Shown: positions 15,679 to 25,350, numbered from the stretch's first letter. The stretch: 64,000 nucleotides of DNA from Paludibaculum fermentans_A (GCF_051172195.1 NZ_JBPJAQ010000001.1:682001-746000), one strand, 5' to 3'. Program-made: numbers and translations. The notes: a model not told the origin generated them from the letters alone.

Positions 15679-16812
15679 ATGAGCGAACTGGTGTCTGAAC
15701 TTCAGGCGATATACGAGGAGCTGCAATCGATTGCGCAAAGCCTCGAAAAGAAGGAATTTCTGAAACCGCTGGACGCACTCGAAAAGAGCGCGACCGACGT
15801 AGGGAAAGCGTGGGGTCATTCCTGGCTTGGTTATCAATCCCGTGTGTACTACGAGAGCCTGGAGGCCCCGCCGCCCGGCGCGCACTTCAGCAGCGAGTGG
15901 GGCTTCAAGGAGCTACACACGATGGGAACACGCGGAAATTGGGAAGAGTTCGCCGAGGATGCCATTGAGACAGAAATCAGGAGGCGGGCGGGCCATCCCG
16001 ATATGTCGAACGCGCAGAAGGCATCCGACACGGCCCGAGATAACTTTCGGCACAAGCGGGACGATATCATTTCGATCCTGCGAGCGGCCAAAGGCAAACA
16101 CGACGACACTTTTCTCGAAAAACTGCTTGACGAGGCCGAACGAGAGAAGGCATTCACCAAAGCCGACTTCATCGAGTACATGCGTCCGTCTGGGCAAATA
16201 ATGTCCCGAGACATGATCGCACTCAGCCAGGGGCTCTGGACGCCGCCGCACCTGTCCATTTTGGCCGACGTTATGAGTCTCAAAGCGCCGAAGCGCGCGT
16301 GTGAATCCTTGGCGGCTATCGCCCGTCGTGCCTTCTCGCACCTGGAGCGAACCGAAAAAAGACAGGCGAAAGCGGATCGGGTCGGCACAAACGTCTTCAT
16401 CGGGCATGGCCGCTCGAAGGAATGGAAGGACCTAAAGGACTTCATCAATGACCGTATGCGGCTGCCGTGGGATGAGTTTAACCGTGTGGCGGTTGCGGGG
16501 ATTCCTAATACAGTAAGGCTTTCGACGATGCTCGACGCCGCTGCAATTGCGTTCCTGGTCCTCACGGCCGAAGACGAGCGAGCCGACAGTAAAATGCAGG
16601 CGCGCATGAACGTGATTCACGAAGCCGGACTGTTTCAAGGACGGCTCGGTTTCAGCAAAGCAATCGTCATGCTGGAGGAAGGGTGTGAGGAATTCTCGAA
16701 CATTGAGGGATTGGGGCAGATCCGGTTTCCGAAAAACAACATCAAGGCCGCATTTCACGATGTGCAGCTCGTCCTTGAACGTGAAGGGTTGGTTGAAGCG
16801 CCGCAAGAATAG
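15679..16812 (+). CDS. TIR-like nucleotide-binding protein (defence effector candidate)
   Basis: A 377-residue protein. Residues about 1-230 are helical and unrecognised. Residues 238-370 match the predicted nucleotide-binding TIR-like domain found in CBASS/Pycsar-type effectors (CAP12/TIR-like, PF10137): NVFIGHGRSKEWKDLKDFI, then NTVRLSTMLDAAAIAFLVLTAEDE, then ARMNVIHEAGLFQGRLGFSKAIVMLE, where E315 lies in the place of the conserved catalytic Glu. In that family such domains degrade NAD+ on activation. No cyclase gene is nearby, so the activator is unknown; the long N-terminal helical region might sense it. The gene follows the disrupted recombinase by 19 bases and converges on the SIR2-STAND gene. 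Confidence 0.8.
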   Translation: MSELVSELQAIYEELQSIAQSLEKKEFLKPLDALEKSATDVGKAWGHSWLGYQSRVYYESLEAPPPGAHFSSEWGFKELHTMGTRGNWEEFAEDAIETEIRRRAGHPDMSNAQKASDTARDNFRHKRDDIISILRAAKGKHDDTFLEKLLDEAEREKAFTKADFIEYMRPSGQIMSRDMIALSQGLWTPPHLSILADVMSLKAPKRACESLAAIARRAFSHLERTEKRQAKADRVGTNVFIGHGRSKEWKDLKDFINDRMRLPWDEFNRVAVAGIPNTVRLSTMLDAAAIAFLVLTAEDERADSKMQARMNVIHEAGLFQGRLGFSKAIVMLEEGCEEFSNIEGLGQIRFPKNNIKAAFHDVQLVLEREGLVEAPQE

Positions 16813-17136
16813 TTCTGCTATGAACCGCGCTGGCACCTAGGATGACGCCAGCGCGCAATGGGCGCGACCCTAACAAAGCTCCATACAGAAATCGAGTGTT
16901 TACTGTATGCCCACTTCCTCCAACTGGAAACGCGGATGTGAGCCGATCTCGGCGGTACGGTTTCAGAGAGGTTTTGTGTATGGGGACAGCTCCTCGGGCT
17001 CTCGATGCAGATGTAAGCGAACGAAGGACGGAGGTATCGCCCTCCCTCGAGAATACGATAACCCTCATCAATAGGCACTGCTGCTATACCCTTAGCGTAC
17101 AATGTGACGCAAATTCAGTACTGACCCCTAGTTACG
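16813..17136. terminator. Convergent intergenic region with hairpin
   Basis: There is no convincing gene in these 324 bases between convergent defence genes. A 9-bp stem (CGCGCTGGC...GCCAGCGCG, 16826-16834 and 16847-16855, 12-base loop) just after the TIR stop may end that transcript, although no T-run follows. Confidence 0.4.
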
Positions 17137-19548
17137 CTAAACAGCAGCAGCCAGCTCAAGAACGTGCAGCATGGCCTTCCGACAATCCGTGACATAACGC
17201 TGGTCCTGCCGTTCCTTTGGAAGCGCCTCAATCCTGCCCAGGATGTGCTTCGCGGCGCGCGCAATTTCCTGCTGATGCGTGGGGGACAAAACGGCAACGA
17301 AAGTGTCGAAGAACTCAGCAAGGTGTGTCGCCACACGGAAGGGATAGTGACGCCGCTCAGTCACAACCTGCTCAAAAATCAGTTTGCGTGCGTCTCTGAA
17401 GTTTTTCATACACGTGCTTTCCTCCTTGGTGCTGATAGATCGCATCAGGAGAAAACGCGCATAGTGGTTGTCAATCTGAAACGAGTTGAAATCCCGCGCT
17501 TCAGCAAGGGCGTAGGCAGTTCCAAAGTATTTCTCGGCTCGATCGAATTCTTCAAAGAGGGTGCACGCGATCGCGTACTGAAGCCAAAACAACGGGTTGT
17601 TTCGTGTGTTGTGCAGATCCTTGATGGACTCGTAATAGCGGATGCACGCCTTTCTGCGGTCTTTCTCCGGGAAAACATACTGAAGGCCGTTGAACTTAGT
17701 CAGATCCTTCAGAAGCTCGAAATGGAGTCTGGAATTTCTGGCGTTCGCGTCGGCGGCTTTGGCCATCTTCGTGAGCACGGCTACCAGACCGTTAGGATCG
17801 GCAAAGTTCGTCAGGATATATTGCCCCGCCACCGAAGAGCGCAGCCGAATCCTTCCACTGGAAGCATCTAGCACTTCCCGCACGGAGGCATCGTCCTTGA
17901 ACTCTTTCTCAAGGACCCCCGGCCCGCAAAGATCGAGCAACAGGTCCACCGACGGACTGTATTCCAAAACGTTCAGAATCAGAACGGCGGTGACCACCTC
18001 GTAAAAGCGCTTCTTCTTTGACAGTGCTTCGATAATGGGCGAAAAGCGCTCATGGACCTGGGGTGCATTGAAGCGATCGATGAGTATCGCGTGCCACGCA
18101 CCGTGACAACGTTCCTCCAGATGGCGAAGTTTGAAGGTCTTTGACTTCGCGGCGAGATCGCCCCAGAGACCATAACGATCAAAGAGACCTGCTATCCTCT
18201 CGCACTGCTGAGGCTGGAGGCGATCTACCGGAATTTCTGCGATGGTTCCCGGCTTCAGCAACTCGCCGAGTCTATCCACCAGCAGATCATGCGTGGATGA
18301 CCTGGCAGAGAGCGCTAACACGCAGTTTTTAGGAGCGTGCGTACCGATAAACGCCACGGTATCCAGCCAGTCTGCATATTGCTCGATCGTCAACAGAGTC
18401 TTGCGCGTCGATCGGAAAATAGCTTCCAATTCCTCCAGCAATGAATCGGCGTTGTGCACTATGCTGTATACGTCGTACCCGGCGTCGTAAGCCTTCGTTT
18501 TGAGTACTTCTAAGACGGCAGTCTTGCCGTTGCCGAGATCTGAGTAGATGGCGACAGCCCGATGACCGCTATCGAAGCATGACAGCGCAGTGACGGCGGC
18601 GGGCGAATCCACAAAGTAGTCGATCTCCCCGTGCAGAGATTGCCAGGCGTAATCAGGTCGGATGTCACCATGCAGGAACAAATCGAAAATCAGCCGATCT
18701 TCGAAAGTAGGCGGATTGTTCGGCGGCTCGTACGGGCGCACACAGTAATTTATGGGAGTCTGATCGGTGTCCTCGGAATGTGATTTGGCCGCAATCGCGA
18801 GTGCGGAAACCAGACCGGCAAGATCCAACCCCGTGATTGTGCCGAACCGGGAAATCTTCTGGACGGCCACAGGATCGGTCTGGGGACCAATTACGAAGAA
18901 TGACTTGTCTTTAAGCTCGGGCCGGTCGTACAGCAGGCGGCGGATGTCAATGTCCGCAGTCGAATAACCGATGAAGAAAATGGCTCGCGCTGCGTCCATG
19001 TCCTGACGAAGTGTTACGGCCCACGGAGATTCGGCAACGATGTTCGTTAAGTAGCTGGTATCAGTAAGTTTTATCTCACTATCGAGAGAGGGCACCTTCA
19101 GCCGGTCGATAAAGCCGTTGAGATGGACGCAAAGCGTTCCGGTCTTCGGAAGGGCATGAATTCTATCAACCAGCGTGGCAGGCGCGAGTTTTTGGCCATT
19201 CTGCGCTGCAGCAGTTTCGGCCACGTTGTCATAGTTCGTGGTGTAAATGCGTTTCCAGGGGTAGTGAAGAATATCAATCTGCCCCTGGCTGACTTGCTTG
19301 ACGGTGAACTCTTGCTGCAGTTCCTCGACCATTCGGCTTTTGCCATGCTTTTCGGTAAACCACTCGGCAGCATCTTCAAGTGATGTAGTCTCCGGTAGAT
19401 CGGCCAATTTCGCCAAGTGGGCCGCGAAGGCGGTTCCTGCCTTAAACGGGGTTCCCCGGAGATTGACGGCTCCGCGCGAGAATCCGGCACCCGTAAACAA
19501 CAGGGCGCGGCCAGCGAGTACGAATTCAAGCGCTTCTTCAATATTCAA
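17137..19548 (-). CDS. SIR2-STAND NTPase, Avs5-like antiphage protein
   Basis: An 803-residue protein. Residues 1-250 are a SIR2-like domain: LLFTGAGFSRGAVN (residues 17-29), IYTTNYDNVAE (101-111; TNxD), CVHLNGFID (140-148; catalytic His 142) and IFFIGYSTADIDI. Residues about 270-560 are a STAND-type NTPase with P-loop IYSDLGNGKTAVLEVL (334-349), slightly degenerate because Ser replaces the first Gly. The C-terminal part is helical with TPR-like repeats around 640-710 (AIACTLFEEFDRAEKYFGTAY). The SIR2-STAND layout is that of AVAST type 5, in which target binding triggers oligomerisation and NAD+ depletion; here the sensor specificity is unknown. It is the last gene of the leftward operon with the GHKL-nuclease and type IIG genes (108-base gap). 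Confidence 0.82.
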   Translation of the reverse strand: MNIEEALEFVLAGRALLFTGAGFSRGAVNLRGTPFKAGTAFAAHLAKLADLPETTSLEDAAEWFTEKHGKSRMVEELQQEFTVKQVSQGQIDILHYPWKRIYTTNYDNVAETAAAQNGQKLAPATLVDRIHALPKTGTLCVHLNGFIDRLKVPSLDSEIKLTDTSYLTNIVAESPWAVTLRQDMDAARAIFFIGYSTADIDIRRLLYDRPELKDKSFFVIGPQTDPVAVQKISRFGTITGLDLAGLVSALAIAAKSHSEDTDQTPINYCVRPYEPPNNPPTFEDRLIFDLFLHGDIRPDYAWQSLHGEIDYFVDSPAAVTALSCFDSGHRAVAIYSDLGNGKTAVLEVLKTKAYDAGYDVYSIVHNADSLLEELEAIFRSTRKTLLTIEQYADWLDTVAFIGTHAPKNCVLALSARSSTHDLLVDRLGELLKPGTIAEIPVDRLQPQQCERIAGLFDRYGLWGDLAAKSKTFKLRHLEERCHGAWHAILIDRFNAPQVHERFSPIIEALSKKKRFYEVVTAVLILNVLEYSPSVDLLLDLCGPGVLEKEFKDDASVREVLDASSGRIRLRSSVAGQYILTNFADPNGLVAVLTKMAKAADANARNSRLHFELLKDLTKFNGLQYVFPEKDRRKACIRYYESIKDLHNTRNNPLFWLQYAIACTLFEEFDRAEKYFGTAYALAEARDFNSFQIDNHYARFLLMRSISTKEESTCMKNFRDARKLIFEQVVTERRHYPFRVATHLAEFFDTFVAVLSPTHQQEIARAAKHILGRIEALPKERQDQRYVTDCRKAMLHVLELAAAV

Positions 19549-19656
19549 AGGTCATCTCCAAGGTCGCTCCGGCTGGTATAGCGTGTAACGACCATTAATT
19601 GCAACCGGTCCTAATACACGCCGGTTCTGTAACCAGCAATCGGAGCCATGCAGCAG

Positions 19657-21669
19657 TTACGTTGATTGAGTCGGCAGGTGCAGCTTGTCGAATAAAATCC
19701 GGTTTCGTTTTTTGGCGTCGCGGAGCAGCTTCGCGTAGGAAATAATCTCCACGTAGGCCGAGAGCCTCTGGTTATAGCCGAAGTAGCCAAGGTTATCAGG
19801 GGTTGGCAGCAATCCCTTGTTTTCGGCGATGATCTCCACTTCCTTGGTGGTGTCGCAGATGACGTAAGCATAGGCAGGTATTTTATCCGACTGAACCTTT
19901 ATCTCTCTACCGTTCTTGTCCTTGTGGTGACCACTCTTAATCTCGCGAATGAGCCTGTACACCTGATCTACCGGGTCTTCTTTCCGGTAATCGGACCTAT
20001 CGGGCTTCTTGAATTCGATGATGACTAGCGAGTTCAACGCGGCGTCGTCCTCGGCGAAAGAGAGCGCGCGGTCGAAGATTAGAATATCCGGCCGAGATTC
20101 GGAGCCGTTTGCCAGGATATCGACGGTGTCCAAGCGCATATCGGAAGCGAGAAACCAATGGTAGGAGAGCCTCTCGTCGATGATCCACAGATTTTGCTGT
20201 TCGTAGGGTACGTCGTCGGAGGTGGTCCGCATCGGATAGATGATTTTGTGAATAATCTCTTCCAGCGGATATTTTCCTGTTTCTGGATTCGATTGCAGGC
20301 TCTTCTCCAGAAAGTCGAGAATCACCTTACGATGGGCCACATATTGCGCCAGAGAGGACTTGCCGAGTTCGTTGGCGCGTTCGATGAAATCTCCCAGCTT
20401 CTTCTCGTACTCTTCGGGCTTAAGCGCCTGCTTTGCGGAGTCCTCGAACAGCGCATGGCCTTCCTCTTTAAGCTGCCGCTGCTTTTCAAACATCTGCTCG
20501 TGCAGGGCCGACTCCAATGCCCGCCCTGACGTACCTGGCGGAATACGGTCGATGAATTCGTCCATGTAGCGCGCCAGAGGGCGGTATTGAGGGGCGTCCT
20601 GAGCAATGTAGTTATTGATGGTAGAGCGTTTCTCGGTGTTGATCTCTTCCAGGAACGGCTGCAAATCGGCAGAGACGCCGACGACGGCGGCCTCCCGAAT
20701 CTTATCCAAGGTAAGATCGTCGAAAAGCGTCTCGGCGTCGCGGTCGCCATTTACAGGAAACAGGAAGCCCGTGCGCTCGTTATTGACGTGCTGATCAAGA
20801 TAATCTCCCTCGACGAACCCTAAGTAGACAAACTTCTCGCCGCCCGACTCAGCCAGGCGCTTCTTTTGGAGGTTCGGAAGGAACTTCTCCAGCTTTTCTG
20901 CGGTTACTTCGCGAAAGTTGGCGGCATACAAAAGCCGGTGCTGCATCTCGTGAGGGTTATATAGTCGCAGTCCGGTCAGCTTGAAGGGCCGCTCACCGAC
21001 TTTGAAATCGTGCCGCGTGGCCTTGGAGGCGAACGTTTCCTTAAAGTACGCATTGAGGTCAATGCGCTCCCTGTCGTCTCGTATGCTGATGCTGGGGCAT
21101 TTCGGGTCGATAAAGAACGGCAGGCAGTGCTCGATGAGCTGGTGTCCGATCAGCGCGAGCCCTTGCGGGCAACTCTCTTTGTAAGGCGACTTCATTCCGA
21201 CCAGGCGGACGGTCGTCTTGGGGGCTTTCTCTTTCGATGTGGTCGGCGGCCCTGGTTCCTCACCGCTCACGGTGAATCTAAAAGCCTGCTTGCGAAGTTC
21301 CTCGCCCTCCAAATAGTGGCTTTCAATCTCGGCGTATTGGAATGCTTTAAGCCAGATGAAACGGCCCACCCCCTTTCCGCCCCTGCTCACCTTGTAGAGC
21401 GTGTATTCGGTGAAAAAAGAATCGAGATTAGCCTCGCCAAAACCGGCGCCGTTATCGACGATGGTGAATCCTTTGACCTCGCCAGCGACATCCAAACCGT
21501 CAAGGACGGTCTCACGCTCCACGATCACTTCGATACTCGGCGACGACGCGTTTCCGGGTGCGTCTTCGATGGCCTGCAGGGAATTCACTACCGCCTCGAA
21601 CATTGGCAGGAGCGCCTTCGAGCGTGGCAGATGCGTACTCTTGATCTTGCCTGTGAGATCTACCTTCAT
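19657..21669 (-). CDS. MORC-like GHKL ATPase fused to PD-(D/E)XK nuclease domain
   Basis: A 670-residue protein. Residues 1-150 carry all GHKL ATP-binding boxes: FEAVVNSLQAIEDA (24-37; N box with E25 and N29), IVDNGAGFG (69-77; DNGxGF) and GGKGVGRFIWLKAF (96-109; glycine-rich lid). Residues about 200-350 look like a transducer-type region; residues 385-460 are predicted coiled coil. The C-terminal domain shows SRPDILIFD (524-532), then VIIEFKKPD (548-556) and DPVDQVYRLIREI, the PD...ExK...Q arrangement of restriction-endonuclease-fold nucleases. Prokaryotic MORC/MutL-like ATPases are known next to restriction-modification genes, where an ATP-driven clamp role has been proposed. It lies between the type IIG enzyme (63-base gap) and the SIR2-STAND gene. 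There is no start ambiguity. Confidence 0.8.
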   Translation of the reverse strand: MKVDLTGKIKSTHLPRSKALLPMFEAVVNSLQAIEDAPGNASSPSIEVIVERETVLDGLDVAGEVKGFTIVDNGAGFGEANLDSFFTEYTLYKVSRGGKGVGRFIWLKAFQYAEIESHYLEGEELRKQAFRFTVSGEEPGPPTTSKEKAPKTTVRLVGMKSPYKESCPQGLALIGHQLIEHCLPFFIDPKCPSISIRDDRERIDLNAYFKETFASKATRHDFKVGERPFKLTGLRLYNPHEMQHRLLYAANFREVTAEKLEKFLPNLQKKRLAESGGEKFVYLGFVEGDYLDQHVNNERTGFLFPVNGDRDAETLFDDLTLDKIREAAVVGVSADLQPFLEEINTEKRSTINNYIAQDAPQYRPLARYMDEFIDRIPPGTSGRALESALHEQMFEKQRQLKEEGHALFEDSAKQALKPEEYEKKLGDFIERANELGKSSLAQYVAHRKVILDFLEKSLQSNPETGKYPLEEIIHKIIYPMRTTSDDVPYEQQNLWIIDERLSYHWFLASDMRLDTVDILANGSESRPDILIFDRALSFAEDDAALNSLVIIEFKKPDRSDYRKEDPVDQVYRLIREIKSGHHKDKNGREIKVQSDKIPAYAYVICDTTKEVEIIAENKGLLPTPDNLGYFGYNQRLSAYVEIISYAKLLRDAKKRNRILFDKLHLPTQST

Positions 21670-21732
21670 AGAAGCCTTACTTCCGCGCTGCCACGTGCGT
21701 CCACAGCCACAGGACGGGGTAGAAAAGAACTA

Positions 21733-24700
21733 TTAGACATACCGGTCTCCCTGACTATGGTCGGCGTATGGCTGGATACGCAGGCCCCTGTGCTCAAAGC
21801 TGGGACGAAGCTGCTTCAAGAATCCGTCATTCACCATCGCCGATGTTATGTAGTCGAGATCCTCCTTCGACATGCCAAATAGGTCAGCCACCACGGTGTC
21901 CAGTTCTAGCAACCCGTCCTGGAAAACGCGGGCTGGGTCCGTGCTGCGCATTAGATCGATGGCCGCGACTACGGCGTCGATATTGGAAGGAACCTGCAAA
22001 GAACCCAGCGTCTCAACATCGAAAGTTACATCATTTCCCTCATCCACCAAGCGGTCCAGCATATACGCCAGATACCGGCGCAGGGCGGGATTGGGAACCT
22101 TGATCCTGAAGAACAGGTTATCGCTGACGATCTCCTCCCCTTCCTCATGCACCGCAGAGACTACGGCCTCTGACGCAGCGCCGCTGAGGTCCGCACCGGC
22201 CACAAGCGGACTGTTGTCTGCAAAGAGATCAAAGAGGGTTTTCTTCGGGCTGTCCGCTATCGACTGTTCAACATGCCGGTGAGCATTGGATAAGTCTTTG
22301 TCCTTGGCAATGACACTTTCCCCCGCAACCGTTAACCGGGCAATATCTGCGGCGGTTCGCCTGGACGGAATGGGAATAAGCAGCAGATTGCGCTTCACCC
22401 ACGTAGTAAACAAGTCTTCAATGATGCTGGTGCGCAACACCTTCACCGCAAACCATTGCGGGATGCGGGACAGGAGGTAGAGATTGAGCGGGAAGTCCTC
22501 CGTGAGCTGGATCAGTTGTGCTGTGTTCTGGAAAACTCGATCCGCTGGCGCAGGACACGCGGCAGGAAGCTGGGAAACATTTCGTACCGCATAGAGCCTG
22601 GAATGGTCAAACAGGTGCCGGTACGCATACAAGCGCAGGGAATCCACTATCGAGCGATCCGGGTCCCAGTGGCCCATCGGTTCGCCTAGTACACCAGACG
22701 GGAATATGTTCTGGCCCTTGTATATCGGTAGTCCAGACGAGACAATGGCGCGGGAACCGCCCAACTTGATGCCGTAGGCGAGCATAACGTAGGGCTCCCA
22801 CTCCAAGGGGCTGCTGCCAGCCGGGATGCGTTCAACCGCATTGGCTTGCGCGCTACCCGCCTCACGATTTCCCCTGCGTTTGTACACGACTTTGACGATG
22901 CTGCCCAGTCGCGGCGCGTGGGCCATACGTTCTAAAATGCAGGCATCCGCCGCTGACACTTTAGTCAGGAGAGCGGCCGTATCTTCGGCCACTACATCAG
23001 CCATCCACGCTGAATTGTCTGCATTGCTCGGCAAGTATGCCGATTCGGACATCAGGTTGCGCGTGACCGTAGCTCTGTCTGCCTTGCCGAAGTCGATTGT
23101 GTCAGTGTCAGCGTCGTAGCAGTCCATGGACAATGTCGTCGTGGCGACTACGTCGGTCTCCGATCCAGGTGAATTCTCAAGTACGAAAATAATGGTTGGC
23201 CGCTTTATGCCCCTGAACGTTTTTTTCCGAAGCGCTTCCATGTCCACGATTTCAATTAGCTTGAATTCATTGAGGACGCGGCGTAGCGGGCCAGCGTAGG
23301 CGGCTTCCAAGACTCCCATCGGTACGATGAATGAAACACGCCCCCCCTCCTTCACCCACCCGCGAACCGCGCGGTACAGAAAAGGGATATAGAGATCAAC
23401 CTGGCCCTGCGCGACTTCTTCGTAAGTGCGCAGCGTGCCTTCATCCATTGAAAACCGGTGAGGACGGACATAGGGCGGATTGCCGATAACTATGTCGTAA
23501 TTGGCCTGCACGACCTGTCTGAAGCGCCTGGGTACACTCGCAACACGCTTTCGCCGCAAATCGCTTGTGGCGGTAGAAAAATCCAGCCCGGCTTGAGCGG
23601 CACTGATGGCAAGGCCACGAACAAGCGGCACGCCCAAGGTGTCCAGCGAAGAATGACCACCCTGCACCTGGATAGCTGGCACCAGCGACGCGGCCAATGA
23701 CCGAATTTCGGCGGGTGACTTACCGGTGAACAAGTCAATGTTGTGCCAGAGTAGCTGAATCTGCGCGAGCGACACAGAAAATGGGCTGATGTCCAAACCG
23801 TGCAGGCGTCGTAGCGTCCGGGTTACGGTCTGTTCCGTGAGCATGCCAGCGGTACGCAGCCGTTTCACGTCTTGATTGAGTGCTTCCACCAAGAACGTTC
23901 CGGTGCCGCAGGCGGGATCGAGGACGGTCTTGGTGGAATCGTACTCGCAACGCTCTAACATGTACCGCGCGATCTCCGGCCGTGTGAACACTTCACCTAA
24001 CGCTCGGCGTTTACCGGGGTCTAGGTAGTGGTCGTAGACACCGGAAAGGATGTCACCGTGAATGGCTCTGAAATCCCAGCGCGACAACAGATACATGGCG
24101 TGAAGCAACGCGGAGCTAAGGTTCTCATCGGAGCTATCCAAGGCCCAGTCCAGGACATTCTGATCGAAAAGATTTCGGTACAGAGCGGCGGATTGTTTGT
24201 AGGTCTCTTTCAGCAGCGCCTGCAGGGGTTTGGAGTAGTAATCCGCGTAGCGCGCGAACACTTCAACGCCGCCATTGCTGATATAGCGCTTGAGGAATCC
24301 GTGGTCCTCAGAGAACCTCACCATGAGCATGCGCGAAACGATCAGCGACGCGGTTTCGTAGATAAAGGATTCGACGACTTTGCCGCTATCCGTCAGCTTG
24401 CTGCCAGTGCGGCGGGACTTCAAAAGCGAAATATCGCCTTCGATGCCCATCCTGGTGGCGTAGTCCCCGAGAAGGTGCTTTTCGATGCGGAGTGCGTAAA
24501 TAAAAGGCTCTATGTCAGCGGTCAACCGGTCATGCGCTTCCGGGTATTCCGTGATATCCGCAGTGGGAATGGTACGCGCGATGCGCTCGTCCACGATGTT
24601 GGTGAACTCGATGGGAAACCCCACTGAATTCCAGTCATAGACGGCTGGTCCCCAGCGGGCTTCCATCTCCTGCAGCAGGCCGTTCGCTGCCGTGAGATCA

Positions 24701-25350
24701 GGTACGACCTTGGTATCCACCAACTGGGTGACGGCCGCACTGAGAATGGAGGCAATTTCGCGGATCGTCTCAGTGAAGTGGTGCTTTCCTAACTCCTCGA
24801 TCGACTGGAACGCATACTTGGTCTTGCCGTCCCTGAAATCCTTCAGTTGCTCTTCCAGAGCCACGTTTCCCGGCCGCACTTCTGCAAAGCACGTGCTGAA
24901 ACGCTCGGGGTCCGTCAACTCGTCCCATCGGTAGACGGCGGCCTCCGTCTTGGACATCACGTCCCACTTGTGGACTTCTGTTTGATCGAGGATGAAAAAC
25001 CAGCGCGTACCGGCTTTTATGTACTTCTTTTTCTCAGCATAGATTTCTGCCGAGTTGTCGGACACATCGTGCCCACGCTTAACTTCAAAAACGGCGTAAG
25101 CGTGGTCGGGAGTTTTAATCGTCCGACCGTTTTTGGTGCTGAAGACAGTTAGGTCCGGGATATCGCGACCACCGGCCAGAGCAGAGTCCACGACCACTTG
25201 ATCCGATTTCAGTCCAATGCCAAAAGCAGAGTTGACCAACAGGTCACGGATAAAGGGATAGAGGTTCCGCTCTCCCGAAGAGTCGCTTCGGAACTGGGCA
25301 ATTTTTTTGACCAGTGCGGTAGTGCTTCGACCTGTGCGTGGGTCCGGCAT
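21733..25350 (-). CDS. Single-chain type IIG restriction-modification enzyme
   Basis: A 1,205-residue protein. Residues about 25-160 form a nuclease domain with IPDLTVF (64-70) and YAVFEVKRG (85-93), the PD...ExK signature. A helical region (170-440) precedes the N6-adenine methyltransferase: GEVFTRPEIARYMLERC, VLDPACGTGTFLVEA (476-490; SAM motif I), LHGLDISPFSVSLAQIQL, and DIVIGNPPYVRP (619-630; catalytic NPPY). The C-terminal 400 residues are the probable target-recognition domain. Type IIG enzymes methylate and cut from one chain without a separate specificity subunit; there is no helicase domain and no hsdS or hsdR nearby. It is the first gene of a three-gene leftward operon. The recognition sequence cannot be predicted. 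Confidence 0.85.
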   Translation of the reverse strand: MPDPRTGRSTTALVKKIAQFRSDSSGERNLYPFIRDLLVNSAFGIGLKSDQVVVDSALAGGRDIPDLTVFSTKNGRTIKTPDHAYAVFEVKRGHDVSDNSAEIYAEKKKYIKAGTRWFFILDQTEVHKWDVMSKTEAAVYRWDELTDPERFSTCFAEVRPGNVALEEQLKDFRDGKTKYAFQSIEELGKHHFTETIREIASILSAAVTQLVDTKVVPDLTAANGLLQEMEARWGPAVYDWNSVGFPIEFTNIVDERIARTIPTADITEYPEAHDRLTADIEPFIYALRIEKHLLGDYATRMGIEGDISLLKSRRTGSKLTDSGKVVESFIYETASLIVSRMLMVRFSEDHGFLKRYISNGGVEVFARYADYYSKPLQALLKETYKQSAALYRNLFDQNVLDWALDSSDENLSSALLHAMYLLSRWDFRAIHGDILSGVYDHYLDPGKRRALGEVFTRPEIARYMLERCEYDSTKTVLDPACGTGTFLVEALNQDVKRLRTAGMLTEQTVTRTLRRLHGLDISPFSVSLAQIQLLWHNIDLFTGKSPAEIRSLAASLVPAIQVQGGHSSLDTLGVPLVRGLAISAAQAGLDFSTATSDLRRKRVASVPRRFRQVVQANYDIVIGNPPYVRPHRFSMDEGTLRTYEEVAQGQVDLYIPFLYRAVRGWVKEGGRVSFIVPMGVLEAAYAGPLRRVLNEFKLIEIVDMEALRKKTFRGIKRPTIIFVLENSPGSETDVVATTTLSMDCYDADTDTIDFGKADRATVTRNLMSESAYLPSNADNSAWMADVVAEDTAALLTKVSAADACILERMAHAPRLGSIVKVVYKRRGNREAGSAQANAVERIPAGSSPLEWEPYVMLAYGIKLGGSRAIVSSGLPIYKGQNIFPSGVLGEPMGHWDPDRSIVDSLRLYAYRHLFDHSRLYAVRNVSQLPAACPAPADRVFQNTAQLIQLTEDFPLNLYLLSRIPQWFAVKVLRTSIIEDLFTTWVKRNLLLIPIPSRRTAADIARLTVAGESVIAKDKDLSNAHRHVEQSIADSPKKTLFDLFADNSPLVAGADLSGAASEAVVSAVHEEGEEIVSDNLFFRIKVPNPALRRYLAYMLDRLVDEGNDVTFDVETLGSLQVPSNIDAVVAAIDLMRSTDPARVFQDGLLELDTVVADLFGMSKEDLDYITSAMVNDGFLKQLRPSFEHRGLRIQPYADHSQGDRYV

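Noticed and set aside
15679..16812. Part of a CBASS or Pycsar operon
   Set aside because: The TIR-like domain matches effectors of those systems, but no nucleotide cyclase gene is nearby.
21010..21882. Rightward 290-codon open frame in the defence operon
   Set aside because: It is antisense to the GHKL ATPase motif region and spans the gap into the type IIG gene; no domain is visible.
17137..25350. BREX, DISARM, Druantia or a classical type I R-M system
   Set aside because: There is no PglZ/BrxC, no SNF2 or UPF1-type helicase, no hsdS and no hsdR. The methyltransferase, nuclease and recognition parts are in one chain, as in type IIG.
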